64,000 bases of DNA from Odontocerum albicorne (lineage: Eukaryota; Arthropoda; Insecta; Trichoptera; Odontoceridae), in assembly GCA_949825065.1 (NCBI GenBank), contig OX463844.1, forward strand, positions 24,585,763 through 24,649,762. The letters are read 5' to 3'. Under the pieces are notes generated by a model. The model saw only the letters and a program-made list of their open reading frames with translations. It was not told the DNA's origin and searched no databases. The translations under genes were made by a program, and so were the position numbers. Of this stretch, positions 22,742 through 32,956 are shown piece after piece. Every line of letters begins with the position of its first letter. The first letter of the stretch is position 1.

Positions 22742-23525
22742 AACGTTAGTTTTTTTTTCTTTTTTTTTCGAAAAAACTATTTTATTTTTCAACATATTCT
22801 CCTTTGAGGGCTACACACTTGGTCTGAAAAATAGGTTTTGTCAAACTCTGCAAAATAGTCATTTACTGCGACGATGACATCCTGATTCAACGAGTTTCTT
22901 TCCACCGACCAATTTTTTAAAATTTTAGGAACATGAAGAAGTCGCATGGGACCACGTCCGGGGAATATGGTGGATAAGGAACCAATTCATGCAGTTTTGC
23001 TATTGCGATGGTCGATTTATGGGATGACGCGTTGTCCTGGTAGAAGAACACTTTTTTGCGTGCCAATAATACCGCATAATAGGCTACCGTTATTGTCTTG
23101 TCTTTTTCGAAGTAGTCAATCATGATGATTACTTGGAAATTCCAAAAATACAGTGGCCATCGCCTTTCCTGTCGACAAAACAATATTCGCCTTCATCGGC
23201 GTACTTTCACTAGTTGTTGTCCGTTATTTTGACAGCTGTCTGGACTATAGTATGTAGTGATGAATCCAAGTTTCGTCCACTGTCACAAATCGACGCAAAA
23301 AGACCTTTAAATTGTGATTAAACACCGCCAAATACTGCGTTGAAATGTCCTTTCGAGTGCATTTTTGGTCTGCAGTCAACAATCGTAGCACCTATCGCGC
23401 AGACAGCTTTTTCATATTCAATTTTTTGTGTAGGATATTGTGAACCCATTCACTTGAGATGCCCACAGGCTCAGCAATCTTGCGCATATGGTCGCGCATG
23501 TGAATTATTTCTATGTCCCTTTAAC
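22742..23525 (-). pseudogene. Decayed mariner transposase
   Basis: Minus-strand frames give, in order: SSEWVHNILHKKLNMKKLS, then FVTVDETWIHHY (first catalytic Asp), then TGKAMATVFL, then QDNASSHKSTIAIAKLHEL (second Asp), then PPYSPDVVPCDFF (third Asp). Only 30 residues separate the second and third Asp, not 34, a four-codon deletion. Several frameshifts and stops. The helix-turn-helix region is missing at the high-coordinate end. Confidence 0.85.
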
Positions 23526-23833
23526 ATACAATGATAAAACCTTAAGTTCAGCAATGACTAACACTAGAACAATGAAATTAAACGTATACAAAAAATAATG
23601 ATTTTTGATCTTTGCTTTTAGTTATATTTGAATATTGTGCTAATTATTTTCTTTTTTTTTTGTCAACAGATGTACAATGTCTGTCATCGAGTGAACGATC
23701 ACAACTGACTGTAAAACAATTTACGTTTATTGTAACATTGAAAAAAAATGATTAAAACCCAACTGTTATAGCGTTGTATCCATACGTTGGATACAATAGT
23801 TGTGTGACGGAAAACTAAAGTGTTGTGGCGCTG
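23526..23833. other. Upstream region of the host exon
   Basis: No coding sequence. Holds a small inverted repeat, GTATCCATACGTTGGATAC (23776-23794), close to the putative start site. No clear TATA box 25-30 bases before the initiator. Confidence 0.4.
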
Positions 23834-23838
23834 TCAGT
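23834..23838 (+). promoter_or_regulatory. Candidate arthropod initiator TCAGT
   Basis: TCAGT is the arthropod initiator consensus, here 25 bases before the ATG of the host exon. It would give a 5' UTR of about 27 bases. Five bases occur often by chance, so this is positional inference. Confidence 0.35.
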
Positions 23839-23862
23839 GAAGTGAAATAAAACAAGGACACA

Positions 23863-24002
23863 ATGGCAGAAAACAAGGATGTCCAGATCACCATCGCAAG
23901 TGGCGGCACGGGATCCTTGGAAAGAGGCGGGAGGGTGGCTTACACCCCTCGGGTCCGCTCCCCCCCGCTTCAAGAGCAACTCAACAACGGAGGAGTATTG
24001 CA
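23863..24002 (+). CDS. First coding exon of an unidentified host gene (46 codons plus 2 bases)
   Basis: ATG in an ACACAATGG context opens a frame beginning MAENKDVQITIASGG and continuing through LERGGRVAYTPRVRSPPLQE to NNGGVL, where it meets CA|GTAAGT, a consensus splice donor. The exon is strikingly GC-rich (GGCGGCACGGGATCC, CCCCTCGGGTCCGC) in AT-rich surroundings and is not similar to any transposon in the window. The peptide is polar, with a serine-proline (RVRSPP) that looks like a proline-directed phosphorylation site; no fold or family is recognised. The exon ends in phase 2, so the next exon must begin with the third base of a CAN codon. No such exon is identified within the window. 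An N-terminal regulatory tail is plausible, but function is unknown. Confidence 0.65.
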
Positions 24003-24008
24003 GTAAGT
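24003..24008 (+). other. Splice donor GTAAGT
   Basis: Consensus U1-binding donor directly after the open frame; without splicing, the frame hits a stop within one codon (CAG TAA). Confidence 0.65.
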
Positions 24009-24291
24009 GGATTTGTGAATAAATTATAAGTATGGGCTGGTAATTCCTTCCTGAGGACCTATTAGTAACGTATTCATTATTTTGTCCTCTTACCCAACGA
24101 TAATTCCCTCAATTACCATTTGGCGTTTGCTTGTTAAGGATATTTCGTGTCTAAAAGATTAATGATGTGGACAATTTATCAATATTTGTTTCATGTTACT
24201 TTGAATATATTCCCTTAAATAATCGTTTATACAGTTTTTTTGTACACATATAAACGTGCAGGCTTATGTGGTAAATTTCTTCAAACAACCT

Positions 24292-24502
24292 GAAAGATGT
24301 GGTCTAATTGGAAAGAAACCTGTCTAACCTGGGGGTTGCTGGTACGATTCCCGTTGAACACCAAATTAAGAGAAAACCAGTCTGTATTTCACGTAAGGGT
24401 TTTTAAAGATATTTCTGGTTAGTTGGAAGAGATTACCATACAGCAATAAGCCCGCCAGGTTGTACAGTATGCAACGAAAGTTTAATACAGCACAATACAA
24501 TG
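24292..24502 (+). mobile_element. tRNA-derived SINE copy
   Basis: Head GATGTGGTCTAATTGGAAAG (A-box region), GGTACGATTCCCG (B box with one change), body, then TTTCTGGTTAGTTGGAAGAG, a decayed stem, CCCGCCAGGTTGTA, and a tail ending in AATACAGCACAATACAAT. Lies in the putative first intron, same strand as the exon. Confidence 0.85.
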
Positions 24503-24769
24503 TTTAAAGCATGTTTGTAAAAAAAATCGTTATCATCAATAATCTAATCGATCATCACCAGGTGTTAGGCGAGCATTCAACCACTAGAATACAAAGTTTG
24601 TCTTAATTATTAAGAGGTAACGAAGTTATGCATTTTTTTAAATTTGAAAGAAAACATCAATAACTTTTATAAAAAGATAATTGATCTAGTCGAAATTCAA
24701 TTTATAGAATTCCATTTAAAGGGAAATTTTAAAATATAAACTGTATTTTCACATTTTGTAATCATCATC

Positions 24770-25020
24770 TCTACATCCCAAGATGGCTGATATCTCGGTT
24801 GCCTGCGGGAATCTTTACCACCTAACATATCTGTAGCATGAAGCACCTATCTCAGCAGCATCACTCCTTCAATTGGTTATACCCACTGTGCGGCAGTTCG
24901 TTGTCACACCATCTAGCCATCCAATCTCTTGCACCCCATCGGATCCCTGATCAAAGCTTTTCTTGCAGGGTCAGCGTCCTGCATGCGACATATGTACCCA
25001 AGCGCTCGTAATGTACCTTT
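24770..25020 (-). pseudogene. LINE reverse transcriptase C-terminal remnant (family of 46298-47779)
   Basis: The minus strand reads GYICRMQDADPARKALIRDP and KRLDGWMV. This parallels the 'GHVQRMSEEDIPRRLL' and 'RPKLRWLDGV' order in the RT ORF at 46298-47779. Short and broken. Confidence 0.45.
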
Positions 25021-25816
25021 TGAAATACATTAAATAAAAATCATTATAAAGTCCTATAACTACGATTTTTAGAATTGATTTTTTAGTAAGACGTTTCCAT
25101 CTCATTTTTTTTTTTAATTTATACTACATTCATAATTTAATAATTTGTATGCCTCTTTTTTACCGAATTTAAGTTAATAATAATTTATTATATATAACAT
25201 ACATATTTACCAAAAAAAGTTTAGTTATAACTTTACATATTTTTTATAAGGGCTACTTACATTGCATTTTTGAAGTTTCTATTGCTTATTTGTGTTAATA
25301 CGATGTAAAAAAATATAACATTTTTTACCAATATATAACAAAAATTACGTGTCCATAAAAAAATCCCTGATAGTTTGCTGAACGTGAAATTCCCTCACTG
25401 TGAAGATTTTTCGGTCCACATTAAAGACGGTAAGCGAACACCTATTGTACTCCTTAATGACTGCAAATTTTTCGTACGTATACGTTAATGTATTAAACTA
25501 AATAAATACATAATTGTAAATCTGTAAAAATATTGTTTGATTTAAAAAAAATCTTGGTATTTGATTTATCAAAATAGTGGACATATCACAATCTTGGTTC
25601 TTTATCTTGTTTCACTTTCGATCCCCTATTTGCAATATAATCCTTATTCGATCTCCACACAAATGAAAGACAGAAATATAATTGTCTTATTTTACTTATT
25701 CAGGTTAGAGTAATATAGAACAGTTTATTACAATAAGTGGGAAATTTAAGGAAAAGAGTCTTCGAAATAACCAATTCCATATTAGGCTCAATTGATGAAA
25801 TGACTAACTACCCTTA
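25021..25816. other. No gene recognised
   Basis: Very AT-rich. A short open stretch at 25376-25490 followed by GTAAGC was noted but has no recognisable coding content. Confidence 0.45.
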
Positions 25817-26492
25817 AGGCGCGTTCTCACGGATCAAGTTTAATTGACCGATTATAGTTGATCAACAAAAGTTGAATATGACTTGAATCAGTTTTTGTTC
25901 ACACGTTTCAATAGAAACTGATTCAATAAACATAAGTTAATTCAGTTAAAAATGGCGTCGAAATCAGTTGGGCTTGAAGTTGTACAGATAATAACTGTTT
26001 TGTTAAAAGAAGAACTAAAAACAATTTTATTTAATATGGGCAAAAATCGTAAGAAACGTCGTTTTTGGGTGAAGCAATGGATATTAAGAATAAATCGATT
26101 GGGAGCATCAGACACCTTGCTGAAGGAACCAGCATTAGAGGATAAAGATGGATATAGAAATCATTTAACAATGTCTGAAGAAATATTTAACGAACTGCTG
26201 TTGAAAGTTCAGGATCGCATAAAGAAACAAGATACAGTGATGCGACAAGCAATCTCACCAAAAAACTTGACAATCAACTGAAGTTCACACGTTTCAAGAC
26301 AGGTTTCGACTTGAAAGCAAATGGCGGATGACTCTTCACTTGAACGATAAAGTTTTACTGAGTCAAACTTTTCTTGATCCACTAAAAAGTTTATCAACTC
26401 TATTGAAACAAAGGTTCTCACTACAGATTTCATTCAACTTTTGTTGATCAACTATAATCGGTCAATTAAACTTGATCCGTGAGAACGGGCCT
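25817..26492. mobile_element. Internally deleted PIF/Harbinger element with TTA duplication
   Basis: Termini AGGCGCGTTCTCACGGATCA and GAACGGGCCT are inverted repeats of about 60 bp with few mismatches. The flanks are TTA (25814-25816) and TTA (26493-26495), the 3-bp TWA duplication diagnostic for this superfamily. Inside is a transposase N-terminus only. Length 676 bp, so non-autonomous. Its termini differ from the 8891-9856 element beyond the first few bases, so this is a separate family. Confidence 0.92.
25952..26281 (+). pseudogene. Harbinger transposase N-terminal fragment (109 codons)
   Basis: The frame from ATG includes KNRKKRRFWVKQWILRIN (~30-48), then DTLLKEPALEDKDGYRNHL, MSEEIFNELLLKVQ and MRQAISPKNLT. 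This is the conserved region before the DDE core in PIF/Harbinger transposases. The frame then stops where the internal deletion joins the right subterminal sequence, so none of the catalytic residues remain. The open frame suggests fairly recent origin. If expressed, a truncated protein might still bind partner protein or DNA (speculative). Confidence 0.85.
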
Positions 26493-26529
26493 TTATGTCT
26501 GCGTCAACATTCATTATGGGAGGAGTCTT

Positions 26530-26738
26530 GCTTTTTATATTAGTTAGAGTCGAAAATGGAGTTTCACACAAATAAGTCGAGTCGAATAAAGTAATGTTTT
26601 AACAACTTTTCTAGATACAACAGAGTATTTGTTTGTCAAGGTCTCAAGGTTATTTGTGTTTTTAAGTACTAAATTAGTGACCACACTGCGTTTTACGACC
26701 TCCGTAGGAGTCGCAGCCCCCAGGTTGCGCACCATTGA
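26530..26738 (-). mobile_element. Possible hAT terminus next to the mariner
   Basis: Minus strand starting at 26736: CAATGGTGCGCAACCTGGGG, then GCTGCGACTCC and GGAGGTCG. This resembles hAT termini of the 'CAGTGGTTCTCAACCTGGGGG' type. The mariner at 26743 is inserted a few bases outside it. The other end was not found. Confidence 0.4.
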
Positions 26739-26742
26739 TCTA

Positions 26743-27696
26743 CGAGGCATATCCAGAAACTAAGTGTACTGAATTTTTGTAGGTTACAATTTTTTTTATT
26801 TCAACAAAAAAATTACGTGGTTACCGTAGTAAATATGTAAGCTATTTTTCGACATAGTCGCCATTCCTCTCAATGCAGGTGGTGAAGCGGGGTATCAACT
26901 TTTTGATGCCTTCCTCGAAGTAGTTTCCCGCCAACCCCTCCGTCCACTTCTCCACCTCCTCCTTTACTTCCTCGTCGGTTGAAAACCTTTTTCCACCCAT
27001 GTACAGCTTCAGGGAGGTAAAGAGATAGTAATCTGAAGGTGCTAGGTCAGGGGAATGCGCGGGACTGTTCAGGACATCCCGTTTAAATGAGGCGAGCAGT
27101 TCCTTCGTGGCGTTGGCCGTGTGTGGTCTGGCATTGTCATGCAGCAGGCAGACTCCCTTAGTCAGCATGCCTCTCCTCTTGTTCTGAATCGCCCTCCGCA
27201 ATTTTTTTAGGGTCTCACAGTATCTTGCAGAGTTGATGGTCTCACTTTGAGGCATATATTCAATTAAAATTATGCCTTGACAGCCCCAAAACACGGATGC
27301 CATGATTTTCTTGGCTGGAATTGTGGTTTTTAACTTTTTGGCGGAGGGTGAAGAGGTGTGACGCCACTGTTGAGACTGCCTTTTGGTTTCAGGCGTGTAG
27401 TGTGCAACCCAAGTTTCATCTCCAGTAACGATGGAGCGGAGAAATTCATCTCCATGGAGTTTGCAGTGCCTCAAAAACTTTTGCTTTTTTTACAAAATTT
27501 CGCACTTGGCGGGAGATTGGGTTGACATTTTTCACGAAACATGTTGTCGCGTCGACACTTCTCAACGTACTGACCTCGAACTGGTCTCGTTGCGGAGGGG
27601 AAGGGTCAGGCTACACGGAAGTGTAGCCAACATGTCGAAAATAAAATCCATCCGGTCGTGAGAGCCTCAGTACACTTACTTTCTGGATACGCCTCG
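26743..27696 (-). mobile_element. Mariner element, 954 bp, TA-flanked
   Basis: Inverted termini CGAGGCATATCCAGAAAC and GTTTCTGG-type GCGTATCCAGAAAG agree over ~30 bp. TA occurs at 26741-26742 and 27697-27698. It is shorter than the ~1.3 kb of complete mariners, and the missing part is the N-terminal third of the transposase. Confidence 0.92.
26842..27474 (-). pseudogene. Mariner transposase, catalytic part only (210 codons open)
   Basis: DNA cut-and-paste transposase. The catalytic triad is intact: SIVTGDETWVAHY (Asp 1), VCLLHDNARPHTA (Asp 2) and HSPDLAPSDYYLF (Asp 3), with exactly 34 residues between Asp 2 and Asp 3 (DD34D, true mariner). The C-terminus ends IERNGDYVEK, normal for the family. 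The paired helix-turn-helix region that binds the terminal repeats is missing upstream; only short decayed pieces lie at 27475-27660. So the chemistry core is open but DNA recognition is lost. Minus strand, not connected to the host exon. Confidence 0.9.
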
Positions 27697-27698
27697 TA

Positions 27699-28243
27699 TA
27701 TTCATTACCTCTGTGCTAAAATTAGCAGTTTCGATCAAAAAACGGGTCACGTTTCCTTATCAGATTACAAAGGATGGTAGACTACTGATGAATATCAACT
27801 AAAATATATATTATTTTTAAAAGAAAAAAATATATAAATCTTCATTGACATTTTAAGGGAATTGCTGAAAATGTCAACAGACTTTATGAATGGCAGAGGA
27901 AGAGCTAGAGGGGAGGCAATAGATCGGTATTTGGGAGTGGCGCCTGTTTTCCTGAATTTCAGTATTCACTCTGTCTGTTTCCTCTTCTCGTCTATCCATT
28001 AAACTTGTTTACCAATTAAGGCGATCTGTACCCTGTGGAGCCATGATCGGGGATGGCAAAGCAAATTTTTATGTAGGTACTTAATAAATGTATAGGTATT
28101 ATTCTTAATAAATATAAGGTCATAAATGTACTTTAAAATATTATGGGTAGTATGATACCATACCAAGAAACAGTTTAATAAAAAAACATACTATTTTTAT
28201 TAATTGCTGATAGTGACTTCAAAGGTGTACCGTTTGTATTAAT
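27699..28243. other. No gene recognised
   Basis: A purine-rich, GC-richer patch at 27885-27960 has no recognisable protein. The rest is AT-rich. Confidence 0.5.
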
Positions 28244-28440
28244 AGGATGTCCGGAAAGTAATTTCGTATTTCACGTCAAATTAAACCAAATGCTCGTGGA
28301 CGACAGTTTTCGACATTTTCAGTATCTCGGCCATGTCTCCATATAACGCTGGTTATTTTCGATCAAGGCCTGGATTTGGGCGTCATCGGAGGTAATCCTT
28401 CCACAGGTCGACCTTCCATAGTGGATATCATCTTCGAGTT
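28244..28440 (-). mobile_element. Mariner/Tc1 fragment with transposase N-terminal remnant
   Basis: GGATGTCCGGAAAGTAATTT at the low-coordinate end looks like a mariner terminus. On the minus strand the interior reads SDDAQIQALIENNQRY, resembling the 'DDDQIKALIEENPRY' part of the helix-turn-helix region. The rest is deleted. Confidence 0.55.
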
Positions 28441-30959
28441 TCGATATTCTCTATAAATTATGATACTTGAGTAACCTTACGTCTTATTACAGTATTAGAA
28501 GACATAAATTTAATATTGGATGATTAATAATAAAAAGATTTTCCAATAAACACGCTTGAACGAAAATACTTTTGGATATGTTGCGTTGATTTTTCATTAT
28601 GTTTTTTTACCTACATATTTTTTTCAATGTTGGTTAACGATTTCATAAATTTTGCCCACATTAATCATAATTTTCAGAAACTACCAATGCCCACGTTTGT
28701 ACCTGGTTCATATTTAACCTAAATAAGTATGACCATATGTTTGGAAACAGCGTTTCGAAACTGACTTCAATGGTTAAAAATAAGACATCGAAGAAGTCAT
28801 CACTTTCTATCGTTTTTTTTGTGTGTTTATGAATTATATTTTATATCTTCGCGAAAAAAATAACTTTTTTTCAGAACACAGATGATCTCTCCGATCGGGC
28901 GATGAGAGACTCTTATACATACCAACACAACGTGCCTTGTTTTACATATCTTAATCTGCGATCCACTCAGCGTGAATGTGGAATAAACTTTTAAGAGTTA
29001 TCAGATGTGCAACATCCTAAGTCATGTTCAAGAAGAATATATAACATTACTCAGAAAGTCATTTCATACTAATTTCCCTTTCCTTCTTTATCCTTCAACG
29101 TTCATCCTTCAACCTAGCATTATTGTTTAGAAATTAGTATTTTTTACTTAAATTCAAATAAATTTAGTTATTTTATAATCTTTTATGGATTAAAACAACT
29201 TAACGTATTCAATACAAGCTGGTTGGTCGTAAAAATGCTGTATAACAATAATCCCGCTACATGAACTATGTATAACCATGTTCATAAAAAAATACAAATA
29301 CGAGTACTCGTAAAATAAATGATAGCTTCCTGAATCCAAGATTCAAAATAATATGTTTATATTGCTGGAATGTGAGAAAAACTAATTAAAACCACAAAAT
29401 GTATTGATTCTTCATTGTCATTTTAGCATAACTCGTGTTAAATTTAATTACAAATAATGTATATACGGCTTAAATAGATTGGGTTTGCTTTCAACTGTAA
29501 ATCGAGTTCCCTGGGTTCTACATTTTTTCCATTGCTTGATTTGTTTGTGATTCTGTTTTCCAAAAAACGTTTAGTTTTCAATATTCTATTTTTGTAGTTA
29601 CGTCAAATTTGAAGAAACTCTTTGGTTATATAGCTTTAAAGTGGAGAGGTTTGAAGGAAAAGTGAGTAAGGAAATTTGATCATTTCAGACGGATATGACT
29701 GAGATTTACTGGTTTATGTTGATTTCAACTCCAGATTTCGGCACAATAAATTTCATTCGCCTTTGTCATCAGCAACATCTAAGCTGCAAGATATCTTTAG
29801 CTGAATTAGTTGTGCCGAAAGTATAAAACACACTCTTGCCAGGAAACTACTAACGGCACGGCTGGAAATTTCTTTGTAGGCAATCTTATTTATTGTTTTC
29901 AGATTTGATGAAATGTATAATTTTTAACTTAACAAAATTGATTTTATTTAATATCACTTTGAATTAATTATAATCTGATACGCTTTGTATTATTCTTTGA
30001 CACTTTCGTTGCATACAGTTCAGTAAGTAAAATCAAGACTAGAACCTATTTTTAAAATAATCATGTTTTAACGTGGGTCGAATCTTAGCAAACAAACCAA
30101 AATTATTGACAATTGAAAAATGGTTTGAATTTTGTATTCAAATAATTTATCTATTTATTTTAATCATATTATCCCTCTTATGGACATAATATAGTCAAAA
30201 AAAGTGTTTTAATTAAGATATAACAAATAATTGAAAAAACTTTTTATGTCTCGAGTAATTAGTTTAACGATACTATTTTTACAACTTGACGTCTATTTCT
30301 ATAGACAATGCCATTTATTATTCACGATGAACTTCACACTGTCAAATACTCGTCGAGGCTATCGATCATTCTGTGAACAAACACTGCCGATGGCATAGCT
30401 ATTTTTTTTGACACCTAAAAGTGATCGCGTTGTCCGTAAATATTTATAAACATGTTACATTCCTATCGATTTTTCCCCTTGAAAACACCTGTTAATTTTA
30501 GGGAGGTTACCGATCTATTTCCAAATTTATGAAACCATAAAAAGTCTGACAGACTAATGAAATGTTAATTATTTTTATACTTCTCAATATTTAAACGACG
30601 TATGTATGTCCTATCCTTTCAGAATAAACAAATTGTATTTAAATTATATACTCGTATATTTCAATAAAATCACTGATATTTCTTAAAATGCATGAAACGT
30701 GTATACTAAAAACTCAAGTTTAATTTTTATTTTTGATACACTTGTGCCATTATTTTCTGTTTAGTATAATAGTACATAAATGTTTTTCCGTTTTCATTAT
30801 GTGATCAAGTTTTAATGTTTGTTTTTAATTTTCATTTTTGTTGTGTGATTTATTTGTTATTTGAGTTTTCAAGTTTGTTTGACTGATGTTTGCATCTGAA
30901 TTTTATTGTTTTTATTATTATTTTTTATTATTATAAAATTTCGAATTAATAAACTTATA
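28441..30959. other. AT-rich DNA, no gene recognised
   Basis: No convincing ORF. Contains one small inverted-repeat element (29736-29820). Confidence 0.55.
29736..29820. repeat. 85-bp hairpin element, TTTCGGCACAA termini
   Basis: Inverted 11-bp ends TTTCGGCACAA/TTGTGCCGAAA. On the minus strand the inside reads CTGATGACAAAGGCGAATG, reminiscent of the GATGA...GAAACCGG cores elsewhere in the window. Confidence 0.55.
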
Positions 30960-30964
30960 TGACA

Positions 30965-31040
30965 CTGACTACCTCCGTGGCCTGGTTAGTAAAAAGCTTG
31001 TTCTCAATTCGGAGTTAAGTAATCGATTCCTAATAGCAAT
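30965..31040 (+). mobile_element. SINE head fragment
   Basis: ACCTCCGTGGCCTGGTTAGT matches the tRNA-like head of the local SINE family (A box); a decayed B box, AATCGATTCC, follows at ~31020. The 3' domain is absent. Confidence 0.55.
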
Positions 31041-31292
31041 GTGCCGTTGACAAATAAATCCTAACATAATGACGTAGGATGATACATTCAATTGGCCTGG
31101 TTATTAAAAACCTGGAGGGATATTCACACATCGCCACTTCTAATTAGCAGCGGTTAAAAATTAATGATCTAATTAAGGGTGTGTTAAATTAGTTGTGTTA
31201 TTGTGTTTCTGATTATAAAACATGATGGTATTTTGCATTTTTAATTTCTACGAGCTCAAAAAATATTAATGAGGATCTCACTAGGCAGTTAA

Positions 31293-31357
31293 CCGTGGCA
31301 CCATACCTAAGGTATGGTGCCACGGCCACCTTAACCTTAACCTACCTTAACCTTAAC
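31293..31357. repeat. 15-bp perfect hairpin followed by CCTTAA repeats
   Basis: CCGTGGCACCATACC, 3-base loop, exact reverse complement (31293-31325), then ACCTTAACCTTAACCTACC and more of the same to 31357. The repeat is not the canonical insect telomere unit (CCTAA). Confidence 0.85.
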
Positions 31358-31634
31358 AAGAAAAATTGAAATTATATAATAAGAATACCTGCAGAAATGT
31401 ATGAGTATAAGTTCTATATTACAATGTAATGCCACCTTCTCGCCTTGTTTGTCTGTTTAATTAAGATAAACCTTGAATAATTTATTACTTTATAAGGTAA
31501 TTATGTAAAGGGGCATGCATATTATATTACAATATTAAATGGTTCTTATCTTTAAATGGCCGATTTAACATCTGATTTAGAATCAAACATCCGATGCCCG
31601 GATGAACTAAAAACAAAAATCGAAAATGTTTTAA

Positions 31635-31862
31635 GCCTCTTATAACAAACGCGACCAAAGTTGAGTGCGGTTTGAACTAATCTTAATTTCACACGATACA
31701 CCACTAGGAGATTTTGACGTAGTTCTATTTTGAAAATGGATTTGTGTACTTAATTAAATAAATATATACGAGTATATTGTTTTAAAAGTTTTCAAAATAA
31801 TAGTGTGGCATTCGATATTTATACACACCGCTTTCAAGTTTTGTCGCGTTTGTTATAACGGG
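31635..31862. mobile_element. piggyBac-like MITE, ~228 bp
   Basis: Inverted termini share TTATAACAAACGCGAC, with ~36 bp of similarity. The left flank is TTAA (31631-31634), the right TTGA (31863-31866), consistent with a TTAA duplication with one later change. Ends of the CCCnTTATAAC type resemble the piggyBac at 38115-40325. No coding capacity. Confidence 0.7.
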
Positions 31863-32139
31863 TTGAATAATTTAAAATTTTTGTTTTTTTAACTTATTCG
31901 GGTATGGGATATTTATATTTTTCCTACGAAAAGTGAAGTGTTCAAATAACCGTCATTCTTCTATGATCATACTTGATTCACGTCATGGGATAGGAGTAGG
32001 AGCATATTGTCGTACTTCAATAATATTAATATGAGTGTTTTTGGGAAGTACGCGCAAGTATGAAATGTGTATACTCAGTGACAAAACAATGATAACATTA
32101 AAATAAATAAAAGCTAACATGCATTTTTAATTTCACATC

Positions 32140-32485
32140 AATTCATTAGTCACGGGATTCCCTGCGTATTTATAATCAAAGACTTTTGAAAAAAAGTACA
32201 CGTCAATTTTTGAGCGTATAAATGTGTATGTTTATCAGTATTTTTTATTTCGGTTTTATGATATGCGAAGAAAATAAAGTTAAATTTCGGAATAAATCTG
32301 TGCAATAAAAACGACACTTAATTCAAATACCACTTCTCTAAATTGACCCTGCTTGCACTCGACATGGGTGCGCAAACCTATACAATGGGCTCTTTATGTA
32401 AGTGTTGGCGTGGTTGCGCCTGTAGACTTTCTGCGAAGAACAAAATATTTTCGAGATCTTTCTATAATATTTTAAAACTTACCAT
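32140..32485 (+). repeat. Interspersed repeat R, copy 1
   Basis: Collinear with 35400-35775 in the same orientation. Shared blocks include CTGTGCAATAAAAA, AATTCAAATA, ACTTCTC and ATGGGTGCGCAAA-type sequence, ending in TCTATAATATTTT. Identity is roughly 65-75 % by eye. No known family and no termini defined. Confidence 0.7.
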
Positions 32486-32935
32486 TATGATGGTCGTTCT
32501 ATTTTTCAACCTTTCCCCTCTATTCAAAGCATTTAATCAAATCAGTGAGCCACCTTGAAAAATATTGCAGGGGAAGACATTATAGGTCCTATAATATAGG
32601 AGAATACAATTAAAGCTATTTAAAATATGAAATTATCTGGCATTTCGACTTGCCTTTAAAATACTGCCTCCCTGACCTACATTCTATTAGTTTTACGGTG
32701 ATCAGACATACTGTCACTGTATTTTTTAAGTAAAGGTTTTTAACGTCTTCCTAGATGATTAAAATAAATTTCCATATGATAATATCCCGGTCATATTAAG
32801 TTCAATAATACGTATTCAATAAATGACACGAGTGCGAGTATTTTACGTTTCCCTACTTCATAGCAGAGTATCTAGATCACAGACCAGACCAAGGGGAGAT
32901 GTTATATTTTAAACACTTAATGACACCACGCAAAC

Positions 32936-32956
32936 GGGGGGGGGGGGGGGGGGGGG
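32936..32956 (+). repeat. Run of 21 guanines
   Basis: Uninterrupted G21 on the plus strand followed by TGTCTGACGAGCGAAGCGG. Real length may be uncertain because sequencers handle such runs poorly. Confidence 0.9.

Noticed and set aside
23863..24002. Assignment of the host exon to lamin, from a serine-proline near the start of a possible coil
   Set aside because: The coil start and residues typical of lamins are not present in this exon; similarity is too weak to name a family.
25376..25435. Short exon-like stretch ending at GTAAGC
   Set aside because: No recognisable peptide, weak acceptor, and phase compatible with the upstream exon could not be shown.
31326..31357. Telomere repeat
   Set aside because: The unit is CCTTAA, not CCTAA, and there are only about five copies.
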